51,948 nucleotides of DNA, from the NCBI RefSeq assembly GCF_016876135.2, contig NZ_JACAOD020000008.1, positions 132 through 52,079 of the forward strand. The letters run 5' to 3'. Positions 26,319 to 37,300 of this stretch are shown piece after piece. The notes under the pieces are model-generated. The model did no database searches. It was not told the origin of the DNA and saw only the letters and a program-made list of their open reading frames with translations. The position numbers were made by a program, and so were the translations under genes. Position 1 is the stretch's first letter. Every line of letters begins with the position of its first letter. The stretch comes from Candidatus Phytoplasma meliae. Lineage in GTDB: Bacteria > Bacillota_I > Bacilli_A > Acholeplasmatales > Acholeplasmataceae.

Positions 26319-28175
26319 ATGATTTATGATGGCATCGTTATCGGAGCAGGACATGCAGGAGTAGAAGCCGCTTTAGTGTTAGCTAAAAAACATAAAACCT
26401 TATTAATTTCTGGTTCTTTGAGCCAAGTTGCTTCTTTACCTTGCAACCCTTCTATCGGCGGACCCGCTAAAGGAGTTGTTGTCCGTGAAATAGACGCTTT
26501 AGGCGGAGTCATGGGGAAAGCTGCAGATTTAGCTCAAATCCAAATTAAAATGCTTAACTCTTCCAAAGGACCTGCAGTAAGGGCTTTAAGGGCTCAAATT
26601 GATAAATTAAAATATCCTCAAGTGATTTTAAAAATGTTACAAGAAGCTTTTAATTTAACTTTATTAGAAGGATTAGTTAACAATTTATTAATCCAAGACA
26701 ACCAAATTAAGGGTGTATGTCTTGTAAATGGCCAAAAGATTTATGGAAAAACCGTTATTATCACCACAGGAACTTATTTAGCAAGTCAAATTTTAATTGG
26801 TTCAACTAAAAAAGCATCTGGTCCCAACAACAACCCTACTACTTATGGAATTAGCCAACAACTAAAAGACTTAGGTTTTGAAATTATTCGCCTTAAAACG
26901 GGGACTTCACCCCGAATTAAAAAATCCACAATTGATTACACCCAAACCCAAATCCAATTAGGAGATAACCGCTTACAAACTTTTGGTTTCGATAGTCCTA
27001 TTAAAACTCTCAATCATCAAGAACCTTGCTTTTTAACTCACACAAATGAAAAGACACATCAAGTAATTCAAAAACATCTTTCAAAATCAGCTATGTATGG
27101 CGGTCATATTAAAGGGATAGGCCCGCGTTATTGTCCTTCTATTGAAGATAAAGTAGTTCGTTTTTGTGATAAAAATAGTCATCAAATTTTCATTGAACCA
27201 GAAAGTTTATTTTTAAATGAAATGTATTTACAAGGTCTTTCAACCAGTATGCCTGAAAACGTACAACATGAAATGTTAAAAACTATTCCTGGTTTACAAA
27301 ATGCTGAAATTACAAAATATGCTTATGCAATTGAATATGATGTTTTCAACCCTAATCAATTAAAAAATACCTTAGAAACTAAAAAAATTTCTCACCTTTT
27401 TTTCGCAGGACAAATGAATGGAACTAGTGGTTATGAAGAAGCGGCGTGTCAAGGATTGATGGCAGGTATTAATGCTTCTTTGAAATTACAAAATAAACCT
27501 GCTTTTATCTTAAAAAGAAATGAAGCTTATATTGGTGTTTTAATCGATGATTTAATTACTAAAGGGACTCAAGAGCCTTATCGTTTGTTAACTTCGCGCG
27601 CCGAATTTCGTTTATTGTTAAGACATGATAACGCTGACTTACGTTTACAAGATTATGGTTATCAACTAGAATTAATAGATGATAAAAGATATTATGATTT
27701 TAACATCAAAAAAGAAAAGATCAAACTATTGTTAGAAAAATCCCAAAATTTAGAAATTTTAGCTAATGAATCTAACTTAAATTACCTCCAAAATTTAAAT
27801 TCTTCCCCTTTTATTGGAAAAACAACATTATCACAATTATTAAAAAGACCTCAATTAAATTATCAAGTATTACAATATTTTTTAAAAGAACAAGTTGATC
27901 AAACCATTTATGAACAAGTGGAAATACAAATTAAATACAAAGGTTATATTGTGAAAGCACAAAAAGAAGCTCAAAAATTATTAAAATTAGAAGGAAAGAA
28001 AATTCCTAAAAAAATCAATTATTTAAAAATTCATAATTTATCTCAGGAAGCAAAAGAAAAATTAAACTTTATCAAACCAGAAACTTTAGGACAAGCTTCT
28101 AGAATATTAGGAGTGAACCAAGTAGATCTTTCTATCTTATTGGTTTATTTAGAAAAACAACATGCTTTGTTGTGA
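26319..28175 (+). CDS. mnmG: tRNA uridine-5-carboxymethylaminomethyl(34) synthesis enzyme MnmG
   Basis: FAD-dependent partner of MnmE, modifying U34 of tRNAs that read split codon boxes. The FAD-binding GAGHAGVEA stands at the N-terminus. [12 protein letters not shown], the [14 protein letters not shown] block and the C-terminal helical MnmE-binding region are present. 618 aa is the standard length. A good AGAAAGGAG site precedes the ATG. It overlaps rsmG by 14 bp; the mnmG-rsmG (gidA-gidB) pair is widely conserved. Confidence 0.97.
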   Translation: MIYDGIVIGAGHAGVEAALVLAKKHKTLLISGSLSQVASLPCNPSIGGPAKGVVVREIDALGGVMGKAADLAQIQIKMLNSSKGPAVRALRAQIDKLKYPQVILKMLQEAFNLTLLEGLVNNLLIQDNQIKGVCLVNGQKIYGKTVIITTGTYLASQILIGSTKKASGPNNNPTTYGISQQLKDLGFEIIRLKTGTSPRIKKSTIDYTQTQIQLGDNRLQTFGFDSPIKTLNHQEPCFLTHTNEKTHQVIQKHLSKSAMYGGHIKGIGPRYCPSIEDKVVRFCDKNSHQIFIEPESLFLNEMYLQGLSTSMPENVQHEMLKTIPGLQNAEITKYAYAIEYDVFNPNQLKNTLETKKISHLFFAGQMNGTSGYEEAACQGLMAGINASLKLQNKPAFILKRNEAYIGVLIDDLITKGTQEPYRLLTSRAEFRLLLRHDNADLRLQDYGYQLELIDDKRYYDFNIKKEKIKLLLEKSQNLEILANESNLNYLQNLNSSPFIGKTTLSQLLKRPQLNYQVLQYFLKEQVDQTIYEQVEIQIKYKGYIVKAQKEAQKLLKLEGKKIPKKINYLKIHNLSQEAKEKLNFIKPETLGQASRILGVNQVDLSILLVYLEKQHALL

Positions 28176-28803
28176 TTTATTAAAACAAACATTTAATCTT
28201 AATAACAAACAATTAGAACAATTTGATTTTTATTATAGATTTTTGATAGAAGAAAATCAAAAAATGAATCTCACCAGATTAACTTCTTTATCAAATGTTT
28301 ATTATAAACATTTTTATGATTCTTTGGCTTTAACAAAAGTATTTGATTTTACACAAATTAATAATCTTTGCGATGTTGGTTCAGGAGCTGGATTCCCCAG
28401 TTTTCCTCTGAAAATTATCAATCCACATTTAAACATTTACATTGTAGAATCTTCTTTAAAAAAAATTAGTTTTTTAAAAAAATTAGCCTTTTGTTTATCT
28501 TTAAAAAATATCTTTTTTTTTCATCAAAGAGCGGAACATCATAACCCTAAAACCCAAAATAAAGGTTATGATTGTGTTGTCACAAGAGCCTTAGGAAATT
28601 TAAGTTTAATTTTAAAATGGTGTTTCCCTTTGATTAAAAAAAAGGGGTATTTTATCGCCATGAAAGGTAAAAATTTTGCACAAGAATTAGAAGATAATCA
28701 AAAACTATTAAAAAAATTAAAAATTGATTTAACAACAATAAACCAATTAGAATTGCCAAGTAATTTAGGCACTAGAGCTAATTTATTATTCCAAAAAAAA
28801 TAA
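28162..28803 (+). CDS. rsmG: 16S rRNA 7-methylguanosine methyltransferase RsmG
   Basis: Methylates N7 of G527 of 16S rRNA using S-adenosylmethionine; loss gives low-level streptomycin resistance in many bacteria. The SAM motif is [17 protein letters not shown], followed by the acidic residue in IYIVESS and the VTRALG block. 213 aa is slightly short but complete. The ATG lies within the 3' end of mnmG. The stop is next to a bidirectional terminator. Confidence 0.94.
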   Translation: MLCCDLLKQTFNLNNKQLEQFDFYYRFLIEENQKMNLTRLTSLSNVYYKHFYDSLALTKVFDFTQINNLCDVGSGAGFPSFPLKIINPHLNIYIVESSLKKISFLKKLAFCLSLKNIFFFHQRAEHHNPKTQNKGYDCVVTRALGNLSLILKWCFPLIKKKGYFIAMKGKNFAQELEDNQKLLKKLKIDLTTINQLELPSNLGTRANLLFQKK

Positions 28804-28834
28804 GACCACATATAATTGGTCTTATTTTTTTTTA
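28797..28834. terminator. bidirectional terminator between rsmG and the BI-1 gene
   Basis: AATAAGACCA and TGGTCTTATT form a 10-bp stem with an 8-nt loop, with T-runs on both outer sides. It overlaps the end of the minus-strand gene. Confidence 0.88.
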
Positions 28835-29625
28835 TCGCCCATCAATCTTAATAAAAGACTAAAAATTCTGATAAAGATATGAATTAAAGTTGATGTAAAA
28901 ATTAAAGATATTTGCCATTCGTATTTTTTAGGCATTCCTTGTTGAATCATTTTCTCAGTATAATCAAAATTAAGAGCTAAATGCAAAGATACAAAAACTA
29001 ACATAACTAAACTGATAGGAATTGTTAAAATACTATTATGAATCATGTCTTCCAATGATGTTCCAATGTTCAACATAATAAGAACCAAGCGGACCAAATA
29101 AGCAATTAAAAGGGCTACACCACAATTAAACATAATAGTTCTAAATCTATTAGTAACTTTTAAAACCCCTTTATAATAAGCATGAGCCATAATTAAAAAG
29201 ACAATAACAGTTGAGAATATAGCAATAAAAGCTATATCAATCCATTTTTGATAAAACGCATTAACAAAAATAAATAAAACGGATAAAATAAGTCCTTCTA
29301 TAAAAGCATAAAGTAAACTCAACATTTTAGAATTGTGAATTTGAGTCATTCCCATTTGATAAACAAATACACTTGCAAAACATAATATTAACATGCCGTA
29401 ATATAAACTGGAACCACCATGATTGACTATATTTAATCGATTTTTTAAAATCATAAAAAAAGAAATAGCAGTAATAGAGGCTATAAGTAAAAGCAAAATA
29501 GTCTTAAAAGCAATACCTTTTCGATTTGCTTGAAGTTTATAATCACTTGTTTCATCAAAAGAAAGAAATGTATTTTGAATTGTTTCTAAAGAATCATTTA
29601 CTTTAATAATATTATTTGATTTCAT
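28822..29625 (-). CDS. Bax inhibitor-1/YccA family membrane protein
   Basis: 267 aa with about seven hydrophobic helices. The N-terminal part and the C-terminal GMPKKYEWQISLIFT (family pattern MPKKYEW) place it in the YccA-like branch of the BI-1 family. Some bacterial members have been described as pH-sensitive calcium leak channels or FtsH-associated; the role here is unknown. AAAGGTGG lies about 9 nt before the ATG. It is a single gene, convergent with rsmG and separated from tuf by the tuf terminator. The family name is fairly sure, the function is not. Confidence 0.8.
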   Translation of the reverse strand: MKSNNIIKVNDSLETIQNTFLSFDETSDYKLQANRKGIAFKTILLLLIASITAISFFMILKNRLNIVNHGGSSLYYGMLILCFASVFVYQMGMTQIHNSKMLSLLYAFIEGLILSVLFIFVNAFYQKWIDIAFIAIFSTVIVFLIMAHAYYKGVLKVTNRFRTIMFNCGVALLIAYLVRLVLIMLNIGTSLEDMIHNSILTIPISLVMLVFVSLHLALNFDYTEKMIQQGMPKKYEWQISLIFTSTLIHIFIRIFSLLLRLMGDKKK

Positions 29626-29948
29626 TCAAAAAACCACCTTTTTTTATTAATTCATAATATTTAATATCTTAAATTTAACTATTTTAATGAATTATATACT
29701 TATTTTTTAAATCATTACTTTTATATTTATAAATAAACAAGTACACCTATATATTACTTTTTTTTCAAACAAAATGCAAGTTATTTGTCTTTTTATTTGA
29801 AAAAAATTGATATTTAATGTTCATTATTTGTCAAATAAAAATAAAAAAACGTGTTTATCTTATAAAAACTGATTGCCAATCTTTTAAAAAAAATAAAAAC
29901 CCTTTATTATGGGTTTTTATTTGGTAACTTTTATAAAATTAAAATAAT
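29626..29948. other. intergenic region between the BI-1 gene and tuf
   Basis: Holds the tuf terminator (29887-29920) and the leader of the BI-1 gene. Many TATA-like -10 candidates (for example TATAAT on the minus strand at 29691-29696) occur, but none has a convincing -35. No ORF seen. Confidence 0.5.
29887..29920 (-). terminator. intrinsic terminator after tuf
   Basis: ATAAAAACCC and GGGTTTTTAT form a 10-bp stem around an 8-nt loop, with a T-run on the minus strand. It closes the large ribosomal/RNA polymerase cluster. Confidence 0.87.
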
Positions 29949-31133
29949 TTATTTAATAATTTTAGAAACAGTCCCTGCACCAACTGTTTTACCACCTTCA
30001 CGGATAGAAAACTTAGTTCCTTCTTCAATAGCGATTGGATTATTCAAAGTAACAGTCAATTCTGCATTATCTCCTGGCATCACCATTTTAGTTCCTTCTG
30101 GTAAATGAATAACAGCTGTAATATCTGTAGTACGTATATAAATTTGAGGACGGTATTCCGAGAAAAAGGCAGTGTGACGTCCTCCTTCTTCTTTAGTTAA
30201 CACATAAACTTGAGCTTCAAATTGAGAATGAGGTTTTACAGAACCTGGTTTAGCCAACACTTGACCACGTTGAACGTCTTCTCTGTTGATTCCACGTAAT
30301 AAAGCACCAATGTTATCACCAGCTTGAGCTAAATCTAAATCTTTTTTAAACATTTCTATAGCTGTAACGATAGTTTTTTTAGTTTCTTTTAAACCAACGA
30401 TTTCTACTTCATCACCGGCTTTAATTTCTCCTCTTTCGACTCTCCCTGTAGTCACTGTTCCTCTACCGGTAATAGTGAAAACATCTTCTATTGGCATCAA
30501 AAATGGACGGTCAACTTCACGAATTGGATCTTCAATGTAAGTATCTAAAGTGTTAATTAATTTATTAATTTGAGCAACATAATGAGTGTCGCCTTCTAAA
30601 GCTTTTAAAGCTGAACCTCTAATAATAGGAGTATCGTCTCCTGGAAAATCATATTTAGATAATAATTCACGAACTTCCATTTCAACTAACTCTAAAATCT
30701 CTTCATCAGGGCAAAGATCACATTTATTTAAAAACACTAATATTTTTGGAACTCCAACTTGTCGCGCTAATAAAATATGTTCTCTTGTTTGAGGCATTAC
30801 GCTATCTGAACCAGAAACAACTAAAATAGCTGCATCCATTTGAGCGGCACCAGTAATCATGTTTTTAATATAATCAGCATGTCCAGGACAATCAACATGA
30901 GCATAATGTCTTTTGACAGTTTCATATTCCACATGAGAAGTTTTAATAGTAATACCACGTTCTCTTTCTTCAGGAGCATTATCAATTTGATCATAAGCTC
31001 TACTTTTTGCCAAACCTTGAGATGATAACACTGCAGTTATAGCAGCTGTTAAAGTAGTTTTTCCGTGGTCAACATGACCGATAGTTCCAACATTTAAATG
31101 TGGTTTATTTCTTATAAATTTTTCATTAGCCAT
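29949..31133 (-). CDS. tuf: elongation factor Tu
   Basis: Delivers aminoacyl-tRNA to the ribosome as a GTPase. G1 [11 protein letters not shown]3 DCPGHADY, G4 NKCD and the downstream barrel domains ([12 protein letters not shown]) are intact; 394 aa. The frame opens with a TTG at 31139, but the ATG at 31133 gives the family N-terminus [12 protein letters not shown] and lies 9 nt after AAAGGAGG. Last gene of the rpoB-rpoC-rpsL-rpsG-fusA-tuf cluster, 135 bp after fusA. tuf is a standard marker for phytoplasma typing. Confidence 0.98.
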   Translation of the reverse strand: MANEKFIRNKPHLNVGTIGHVDHGKTTLTAAITAVLSSQGLAKSRAYDQIDNAPEERERGITIKTSHVEYETVKRHYAHVDCPGHADYIKNMITGAAQMDAAILVVSGSDSVMPQTREHILLARQVGVPKILVFLNKCDLCPDEEILELVEMEVRELLSKYDFPGDDTPIIRGSALKALEGDTHYVAQINKLINTLDTYIEDPIREVDRPFLMPIEDVFTITGRGTVTTGRVERGEIKAGDEVEIVGLKETKKTIVTAIEMFKKDLDLAQAGDNIGALLRGINREDVQRGQVLAKPGSVKPHSQFEAQVYVLTKEEGGRHTAFFSEYRPQIYIRTTDITAVIHLPEGTKMVMPGDNAELTVTLNNPIAIEEGTKFSIREGGKTVGAGTVSKIIK

Positions 31134-31268
31134 TTTCAAAGGCCTCCTTTTAATTGGGTTTGAGATTTTTTAATAATTATTGCCATTTAAATTTTAACTT
31201 ATTTTTTGAATAAAACAACTCTTTTATGCAAAAAAGAAGGAAAAAATATTATTAAAGATGAAACTAAG

Positions 31269-33335
31269 TTAAGTACGTTTTTTAATAATATCTTCAGTAA
31301 TGCTTTTAGGTGCTTTTTCATATTTTGAAAATTGCATTATAAAAGTAGCTCTTCCTTGGGTATTGGAACGCAAAATAGTAGCATAACCAAACATTTCAGA
31401 AAGCGGGACAAAAGCTCTAATAGCAGCTGCATTAGCGCGTGATTCTTGATTTTCCAGACGTCCTCTTCGTGAAGTTAAATCACCAATAACACTACCAACA
31501 TAATCATTAGGAGTAACTACTTCAACATCCATAATTGGCTCTAAGATAACTGGATTACCTTGGTTTTTAGTTTCTTTCAAAGCCATAGAAGCTGCAATTT
31601 TAAAAGCCATTTCAGAAGAATCGACATCATGGTAAGAGCCATCAAATAAAGTAGCTTTAATATCAATAATTTGATAACCAGCTAAAATGCCACCTGCTAG
31701 AGCTTCGTGAACTCCTTTTTGAACAGCTGGAACATATTCGCGAGGAACAACGCCACCAACAATCTTATTCACAAATTCAAAGCCTTTACCAGGGTTAGGT
31801 TCAAAACGCATCCAAACATGACCGTATTGACCACGACCACCTGATTGACGAATAAATTTACCTTCCGTTTCAGTTGTTTGAGTAATGGTTTCGCGATAAG
31901 CCACTTGAGGAGCTGTTACATTAGCTTGTACTTTAAATTCTCTTTTAAGACGATCCATAATGATATCTAAATGCAATTCACCCATTCCTGCAATAATAGT
32001 TTGTCCAGTTTCATGATTGGAAAAAACTTTGAAAGTAGGATCTTCTTCAGCTAATTTAGATAAGGCAATCCCCATTTTATCTTGATCGGCTTTCGTTTTA
32101 GGTTCTACTGCAATTTCAATTACTGGTTCAGGGAAATTCATTGATTCTAAAACAATAGTTTCTCCTTCTGCTGCCAGGGTGTCTCCTGTAGTAGTTCCTT
32201 TGAGACCAACAACTGCTAAAATATCTCCAGTATGTGCTTCTTTAACTTCTTCGCGAGAATTAGCGTGCATTTGCAGTAAACGTCCAAAACGTTCTTTGAT
32301 TCCTTTCACTGTATTAACAACATAAGAGCCAGATTTAACTGTTCCTGAGTAAATCCGGAAGAAAGTTAATTTTCCCACATAAGGATCTGTCATGACTTTA
32401 AAAGCTAAGGCAGTAAAAGGTTGTTCATCCGAACTCAAACGAACAATTTCTTTGTTGTCAGAATCAAAACCAACAATAGAAGAAACATCGCAAGGAGCTG
32501 GCAAATAATCAACAATTGCATCCAACATTTTCACAACCCCTTTATTTTTAAAAGAAGAACCACATAAAACCGGGAAGAAAGTAGCTTGTAAAGTGGCTTT
32601 ACGAAGGGCTTTTTTTAATATTTCAGAAGTTATAGGTTTTTCTTCTAAGTAAAACATCATCAATTCTTCATCTACGTTAGATAAAGCTTCAATTAATTCA
32701 TTTCTTTTAGTTTCAACTATGGTCTTTAAATTTGAAGGGATGTCAATTATTTTTCCATTTTCTTCGGGTGAACCATCATATTCAAAAGCAGTTAATTCAA
32801 TTAAATCAATAATGCCAGTAAAGTTATTTTCTGCACCAATAGGCCATTGAATAGGATAAGCTTGCACTCCTAATCTTTGCTTAAGAGTTTCAATTGCATA
32901 AGTAAAATTAGCACCAATTTTGTCCATTTTATTAATGAAAATAATCCTTGGTACTTTATATTCACTAGCTTGACGCCAAACAGTTTCAGTTTGTGGTTCT
33001 ACTCCTGCTTGAGCATCAATCACTGTGACAGCTCCATCTAAAACCCTTAAAGAACGTGAAACTTCAACTGTAAAATCAACATGGCCAGGAGTGTCAATAA
33101 TATTAATACGATATTCTTTCCAAAAAGCTGTTGTTGCAGCTGAGGTGATGGTAATACCTCTTTCTTGTTCTTGTTCCATCCAATCCATTTGAGAAGCGCC
33201 ATCGTGGGTTTCTCCGATTTTATGAATTTTTCCAGTGTGAAATAAAATTCTTTCTGTAGTAGTGGTTTTACCTGCATCAATATGAGCAATAATGCCAATA
33301 TTACGAGTTTTTTCTAATAAAAACTGACGTGCCAT
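31269..33335 (-). CDS. fusA: elongation factor G
   Basis: Ribosomal translocase GTPase. G1 [11 protein letters not shown]3 DTPGHVDF, G4 NKMDK and the C-terminal domains IV and V (RGQYGHVW, the SEMFGYAT end motif) are all present. 688 aa is normal. A TATAGGAGAATAAAAA leader gives a good ribosome-binding site. It lies 26 bp after rpsG, in the str-type order rpsL-rpsG-fusA-tuf. Confidence 0.98.
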   Translation of the reverse strand: MARQFLLEKTRNIGIIAHIDAGKTTTTERILFHTGKIHKIGETHDGASQMDWMEQEQERGITITSAATTAFWKEYRINIIDTPGHVDFTVEVSRSLRVLDGAVTVIDAQAGVEPQTETVWRQASEYKVPRIIFINKMDKIGANFTYAIETLKQRLGVQAYPIQWPIGAENNFTGIIDLIELTAFEYDGSPEENGKIIDIPSNLKTIVETKRNELIEALSNVDEELMMFYLEEKPITSEILKKALRKATLQATFFPVLCGSSFKNKGVVKMLDAIVDYLPAPCDVSSIVGFDSDNKEIVRLSSDEQPFTALAFKVMTDPYVGKLTFFRIYSGTVKSGSYVVNTVKGIKERFGRLLQMHANSREEVKEAHTGDILAVVGLKGTTTGDTLAAEGETIVLESMNFPEPVIEIAVEPKTKADQDKMGIALSKLAEEDPTFKVFSNHETGQTIIAGMGELHLDIIMDRLKREFKVQANVTAPQVAYRETITQTTETEGKFIRQSGGRGQYGHVWMRFEPNPGKGFEFVNKIVGGVVPREYVPAVQKGVHEALAGGILAGYQIIDIKATLFDGSYHDVDSSEMAFKIAASMALKETKNQGNPVILEPIMDVEVVTPNDYVGSVIGDLTSRRGRLENQESRANAAAIRAFVPLSEMFGYATILRSNTQGRATFIMQFSKYEKAPKSITEDIIKKRT

Positions 33336-33361
33336 TTTTTATTCTCCTATAATGTCAAAAA

Positions 33362-33832
33362 TCACCAACGATAATGTGCAAAAGCTTTATTAGCTTCAGC
33401 CATACGATGCGTTTCTTCTCTTTTTTTAACTGATATACCGTTCCCTGAAGAAGCATCTATGATTTCTTTAGCAAGTCTTTCTTCCATGGTTTTTTCATTG
33501 CGTTCCTTGGTGTAACGAATAAGCCATCTTAGTGCTAAAGATTGACGTCTTTCAGGACGAACTTCGGAGGGAACTTGATAATTTTGACCACCAACACGAC
33601 GAGTACGAACTTCTAATATAGGCATAATATTTTTAAGTGCTTCGTGGAAAACTGTGATTGGATCTCTTTGAGTAATTGTTTTTATTGTTTTTAAAGCTTG
33701 ATAAAAAATATTTTGCGCTGTTCCTTTTTTACCATCTTCCATAATAGTATTAATAGTTTTAGTCACTAACTTAGAATTATAAACAGGATCAGGGTGAACA
33801 TCGCGCTTTTTAATATGACCTTTACGAGACAA
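33362..33832 (-). CDS. rpsG: 30S ribosomal protein S7
   Basis: Primary assembly protein of the 30S head, binding 16S rRNA. The N-terminal [16 protein letters not shown], the central VGGQNYQVP and the C-terminal [11 protein letters not shown] are canonical; 156 aa as usual. Between rpsL and fusA. Confidence 0.98.
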   Translation of the reverse strand: MSRKGHIKKRDVHPDPVYNSKLVTKTINTIMEDGKKGTAQNIFYQALKTIKTITQRDPITVFHEALKNIMPILEVRTRRVGGQNYQVPSEVRPERRQSLALRWLIRYTKERNEKTMEERLAKEIIDASSGNGISVKKREETHRMAEANKAFAHYRW

Positions 33833-33891
33833 AACAATACACCTACTTTCTTAAATTTTAATAATATTTGATTTAATAATGATTTTTAAAT

Positions 33892-34311
33892 TTATTTCTT
33901 AACTTTAGGTTTTTTAGAGCCATATTTAGAACGCCCTTGTTGACGGTTAGCAACACCTGCAGCATCTAAAGTACCACGAACGATGTGATAACGGACGCCA
34001 GGAAGATCTTTTACTCTTCCGCCACGCACTAAAACTGAACTGTGTTCTTGCAAAGAATGACCTATTCCTGGGATATAAACATTTACTTCACAACCATTAC
34101 TTAAACGAACTCTTGCGAATTTACGCAAAGCAGAGTTTGGTTTTTTAGGCGTCATTGTGGTAACGCGAATACAAACTCCCATTTTTTGAGGAGAATTATA
34201 ATTTTGAATTTTCTTATGTAAGGCATTAAAACCATAGCTTAAAGCTGGTGATTTCGTCTTAGCAGTTTTGCTACTTCTTCTTTTTTTAATTAATTGAGAG
34301 ACTGTAGGCAT
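33892..34311 (-). CDS. rpsL: 30S ribosomal protein S12
   Basis: Decoding-site protein of the small subunit. [20 protein letters not shown] carries the Lys at the position equivalent to streptomycin residue K43, and [11 protein letters not shown] ends the protein. 139 aa. Follows rpoC by 42 bp on the minus strand and leads the rpsG-fusA-tuf group. Confidence 0.98.
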   Translation of the reverse strand: MPTVSQLIKKRRSSKTAKTKSPALSYGFNALHKKIQNYNSPQKMGVCIRVTTMTPKKPNSALRKFARVRLSNGCEVNVYIPGIGHSLQEHSSVLVRGGRVKDLPGVRYHIVRGTLDAAGVANRQQGRSKYGSKKPKVKK

Positions 34312-34353
34312 AAGTAATTTTCCTTTCTTTTTGTGGTTTTTATGTTTTTAGCT

Positions 34354-37300
34354 TTAATTTTCATCTTTAGGAGGTGTTTTTTTAGGATATTCAAAATCCG
34401 TAGTTTCTAAAATACCTGTACCTGCAGGAATTAAACCACCAATAATAACATTTTCTTTTAAACCATATAAATGGTCTACTTTCCCTTTGATAGCAGCATC
34501 AATTAAAATCTTAGTAGTTTCTTGGAAAGAAGCAGCGGAAAGCAAAGAATCACTTCTTAAAGAGGAACGAGTAATTCCTAAAATAATTGGTTTTGCTAAA
34601 GCTAATCGTTTTTGTTCTTTTAACATTTCTAAATTAGCTTTCTTAAAGTTATTAATAGAAATTTCTGTACCAGGTAAAAGTTGTGTATCGCCTTCATCAA
34701 GAATTAAAACTTGTTTAAACATTTGATGAATAATGATTTCAATATGTTTATCACTAATAAACACATTTTGAGCGCGATAAACTTTTTGAACTTCTTCTAA
34801 AATATATTTTTGAGTTTCTATAGTGCCTGCTACTCTCAAAAGTTCTTTTAAATCAACTGAGCCAGAGGTTAATTTTTGACCCGGATAAACATCGTTATTT
34901 TTGCTTACTAAAATATCTACATTAGCATCTAAAACATAAAGTTGTTCGTTTTGTACATCGTTTTCGGGGACAATCACAATTTCTGGATGTTGTGAACGTG
35001 GATGGTTAATTTTTTTAACCTTACCTTTAAATTCGCTAATTAAAGCTTTTCCTTTAGGTTTTCTTACTTCAAAAAGTTCTTCAATTCTAGGAAGCCCTTG
35101 GGTGATGTCAGATGCTGAGGCAACCCCTCCGGTATGAAAGGTTCTCATAGTTAATTGAGTTCCTGGTTCACCAATAGATTGAGCAGCAATAACTCCAACA
35201 GCTTCACCAATTTCAACTAATTTATTAGTGGCTAAATTAATCCCATAATCTTTAGCGCAAATGCCATATTCACAATTACAAGTTAAAGCGCTTCTAATAG
35301 GGACTTTTTTAATTTTAGCATCAATAATGGCTTGAGATTTTTCTTCAGTAATTAATTCATTACGTAAAACAATAGTTTCATGAGTTTTTGGATGATAAAT
35401 ATCACGACTAGCAAAACGACCTATAATACGGGTCTTTAAAGACACGATTTCTTTACCATCGCTCATCATAGGTTCTACCATAAAGCTACGATCGCTACCG
35501 CAATCTTCTTTAATCACTACAATATCTTGAGTAACATCAACTAAACGACGAGTTAAATAACCTGATTCAGCAGTTTTTAAAGCGGTGTCGGTGGAACCTT
35601 TGCGAGCTCCATGAGTAGAAATGAAAAACTCAGATACTTTAAGTCCTTCTCTAAAAGAGGCTTTAACTGGGACTTCAATGATTTCCCCTTTAGGGTTATT
35701 CATCAATCCCCTCATTCCGGCCAATTGAGTAAAGTTAGAAGCACTACCACGAGCGCCACTTTCGCTCATCATAAAAATATGGTTGTCCTGTTGAAACTCT
35801 TTCATTAAACCTTCTTGAATCTGATCGCGAATAACTTTCCATTCATTAATAACTAAGCGACGACGTTCAACATCTGTTAAAAATCCTTGATGATACCAAT
35901 TTTCAATTTGAATATTACGTTTTTCTACGATTTCTAATAATTTTTCTTTTCCAGAATAAGTATTAATATCAGCGAACGAAACAGTAATTCCTGCAATAGT
36001 AGAATATTTAAAACCTAAATTCTTAATATGATCTAGCATTTTAGAAGTTTCTGTAATTTTCATTTGTTTAAAAAAACAAGCAATAATCATCGATAAGAAC
36101 TTTTTATTAAAAGGTTTGGGAACAGGTAGTTTTTTTAAAAATTGTTGTGGATTAGTTCCTGGATTTAAAAAATATTGATCAGGTGTTTTTACATATAAAT
36201 TGAATTGAGTGGGTTCGTTAATATAAGGGAAATTAACAGGCAAAATAGCATTAAAAATTAATTTTCCTAAAGTCGTCATTAAATATTTTTTCTTTTGTTC
36301 CTCGGTGAAAGTTAAATTAATGGATTGAGGTTTGATAAAAATTCGAGTATGTAAATCTATTTCTTTGTTTTGATAAGCTATTTTAGCTTCATTAATGTCG
36401 ACAAAGAACTTCCCTTCATTACGATGTTTTTCTTGATATTCTAAATTACGTTGTGAAGCGTTATAACCTTGCAAAATACGATCTTTTTTTTCTTCAATAG
36501 TCAAATAATAATTACCTAACACCATATCTTGAGAAGGAGTAACAACTGGACTACCGTTTTTAGGATCTAAAATGTTATTAGAAACCAACATCAATAAACG
36601 GGCTTCAGCTTGAGCTTCCAAAGAAAGAGGGACATAAATAGCCATTTGATCGCCATCAAAATCAGCGTTAAAAGCAGAGGTTACTAAAGGGTGCAAACGA
36701 ATGGCTTTGCCGTCGATTAATTTAGGATCAAAAGCTTGAATCCCTAAACGATGAAGAGTGGGGGCACGATTAAGAAGCACTGGATGTTCCTTCACTACTT
36801 CTTCTAAAGTGTTCCAAACTTCTTCATTCATTTTTTCATAAATCGAATTGGCATTTTTTTTATCAATCCCTTTAGTTTCTTGTAATTTTTTAAGAATAAA
36901 AGGTTTAAATAAAATAATTGCCATTTCGCGAGGAACACCGCATTGATGCATTTTAAGATCAGGTCCTACAATAATAACTGAACGTCCAGAATAATCAACT
37001 CTCTTTCCTAAAAGATTTTGACGAAAACGTCCTTGCTTTCCACGTAACATTTCTGATAAAGATTTAAGAGGGCGATTTTTTTCTACATTATTAATATTTT
37101 TTTTAAGATTTTTATCACTATCGAACAAACAATCGACTGCTTCTTGCAACATTCTTTTTTCATTTTTAATAATTAATCGAGGGGCTTTTTGCATCATTTG
37201 TTTTTTTAAACGATTATTGCGGTTAAGAATACGACGATATAAATCATTAACTTCGGTAGTAGCAAAACGTCCTCCATCTAAAGGAACCATCGGTCGTAAA

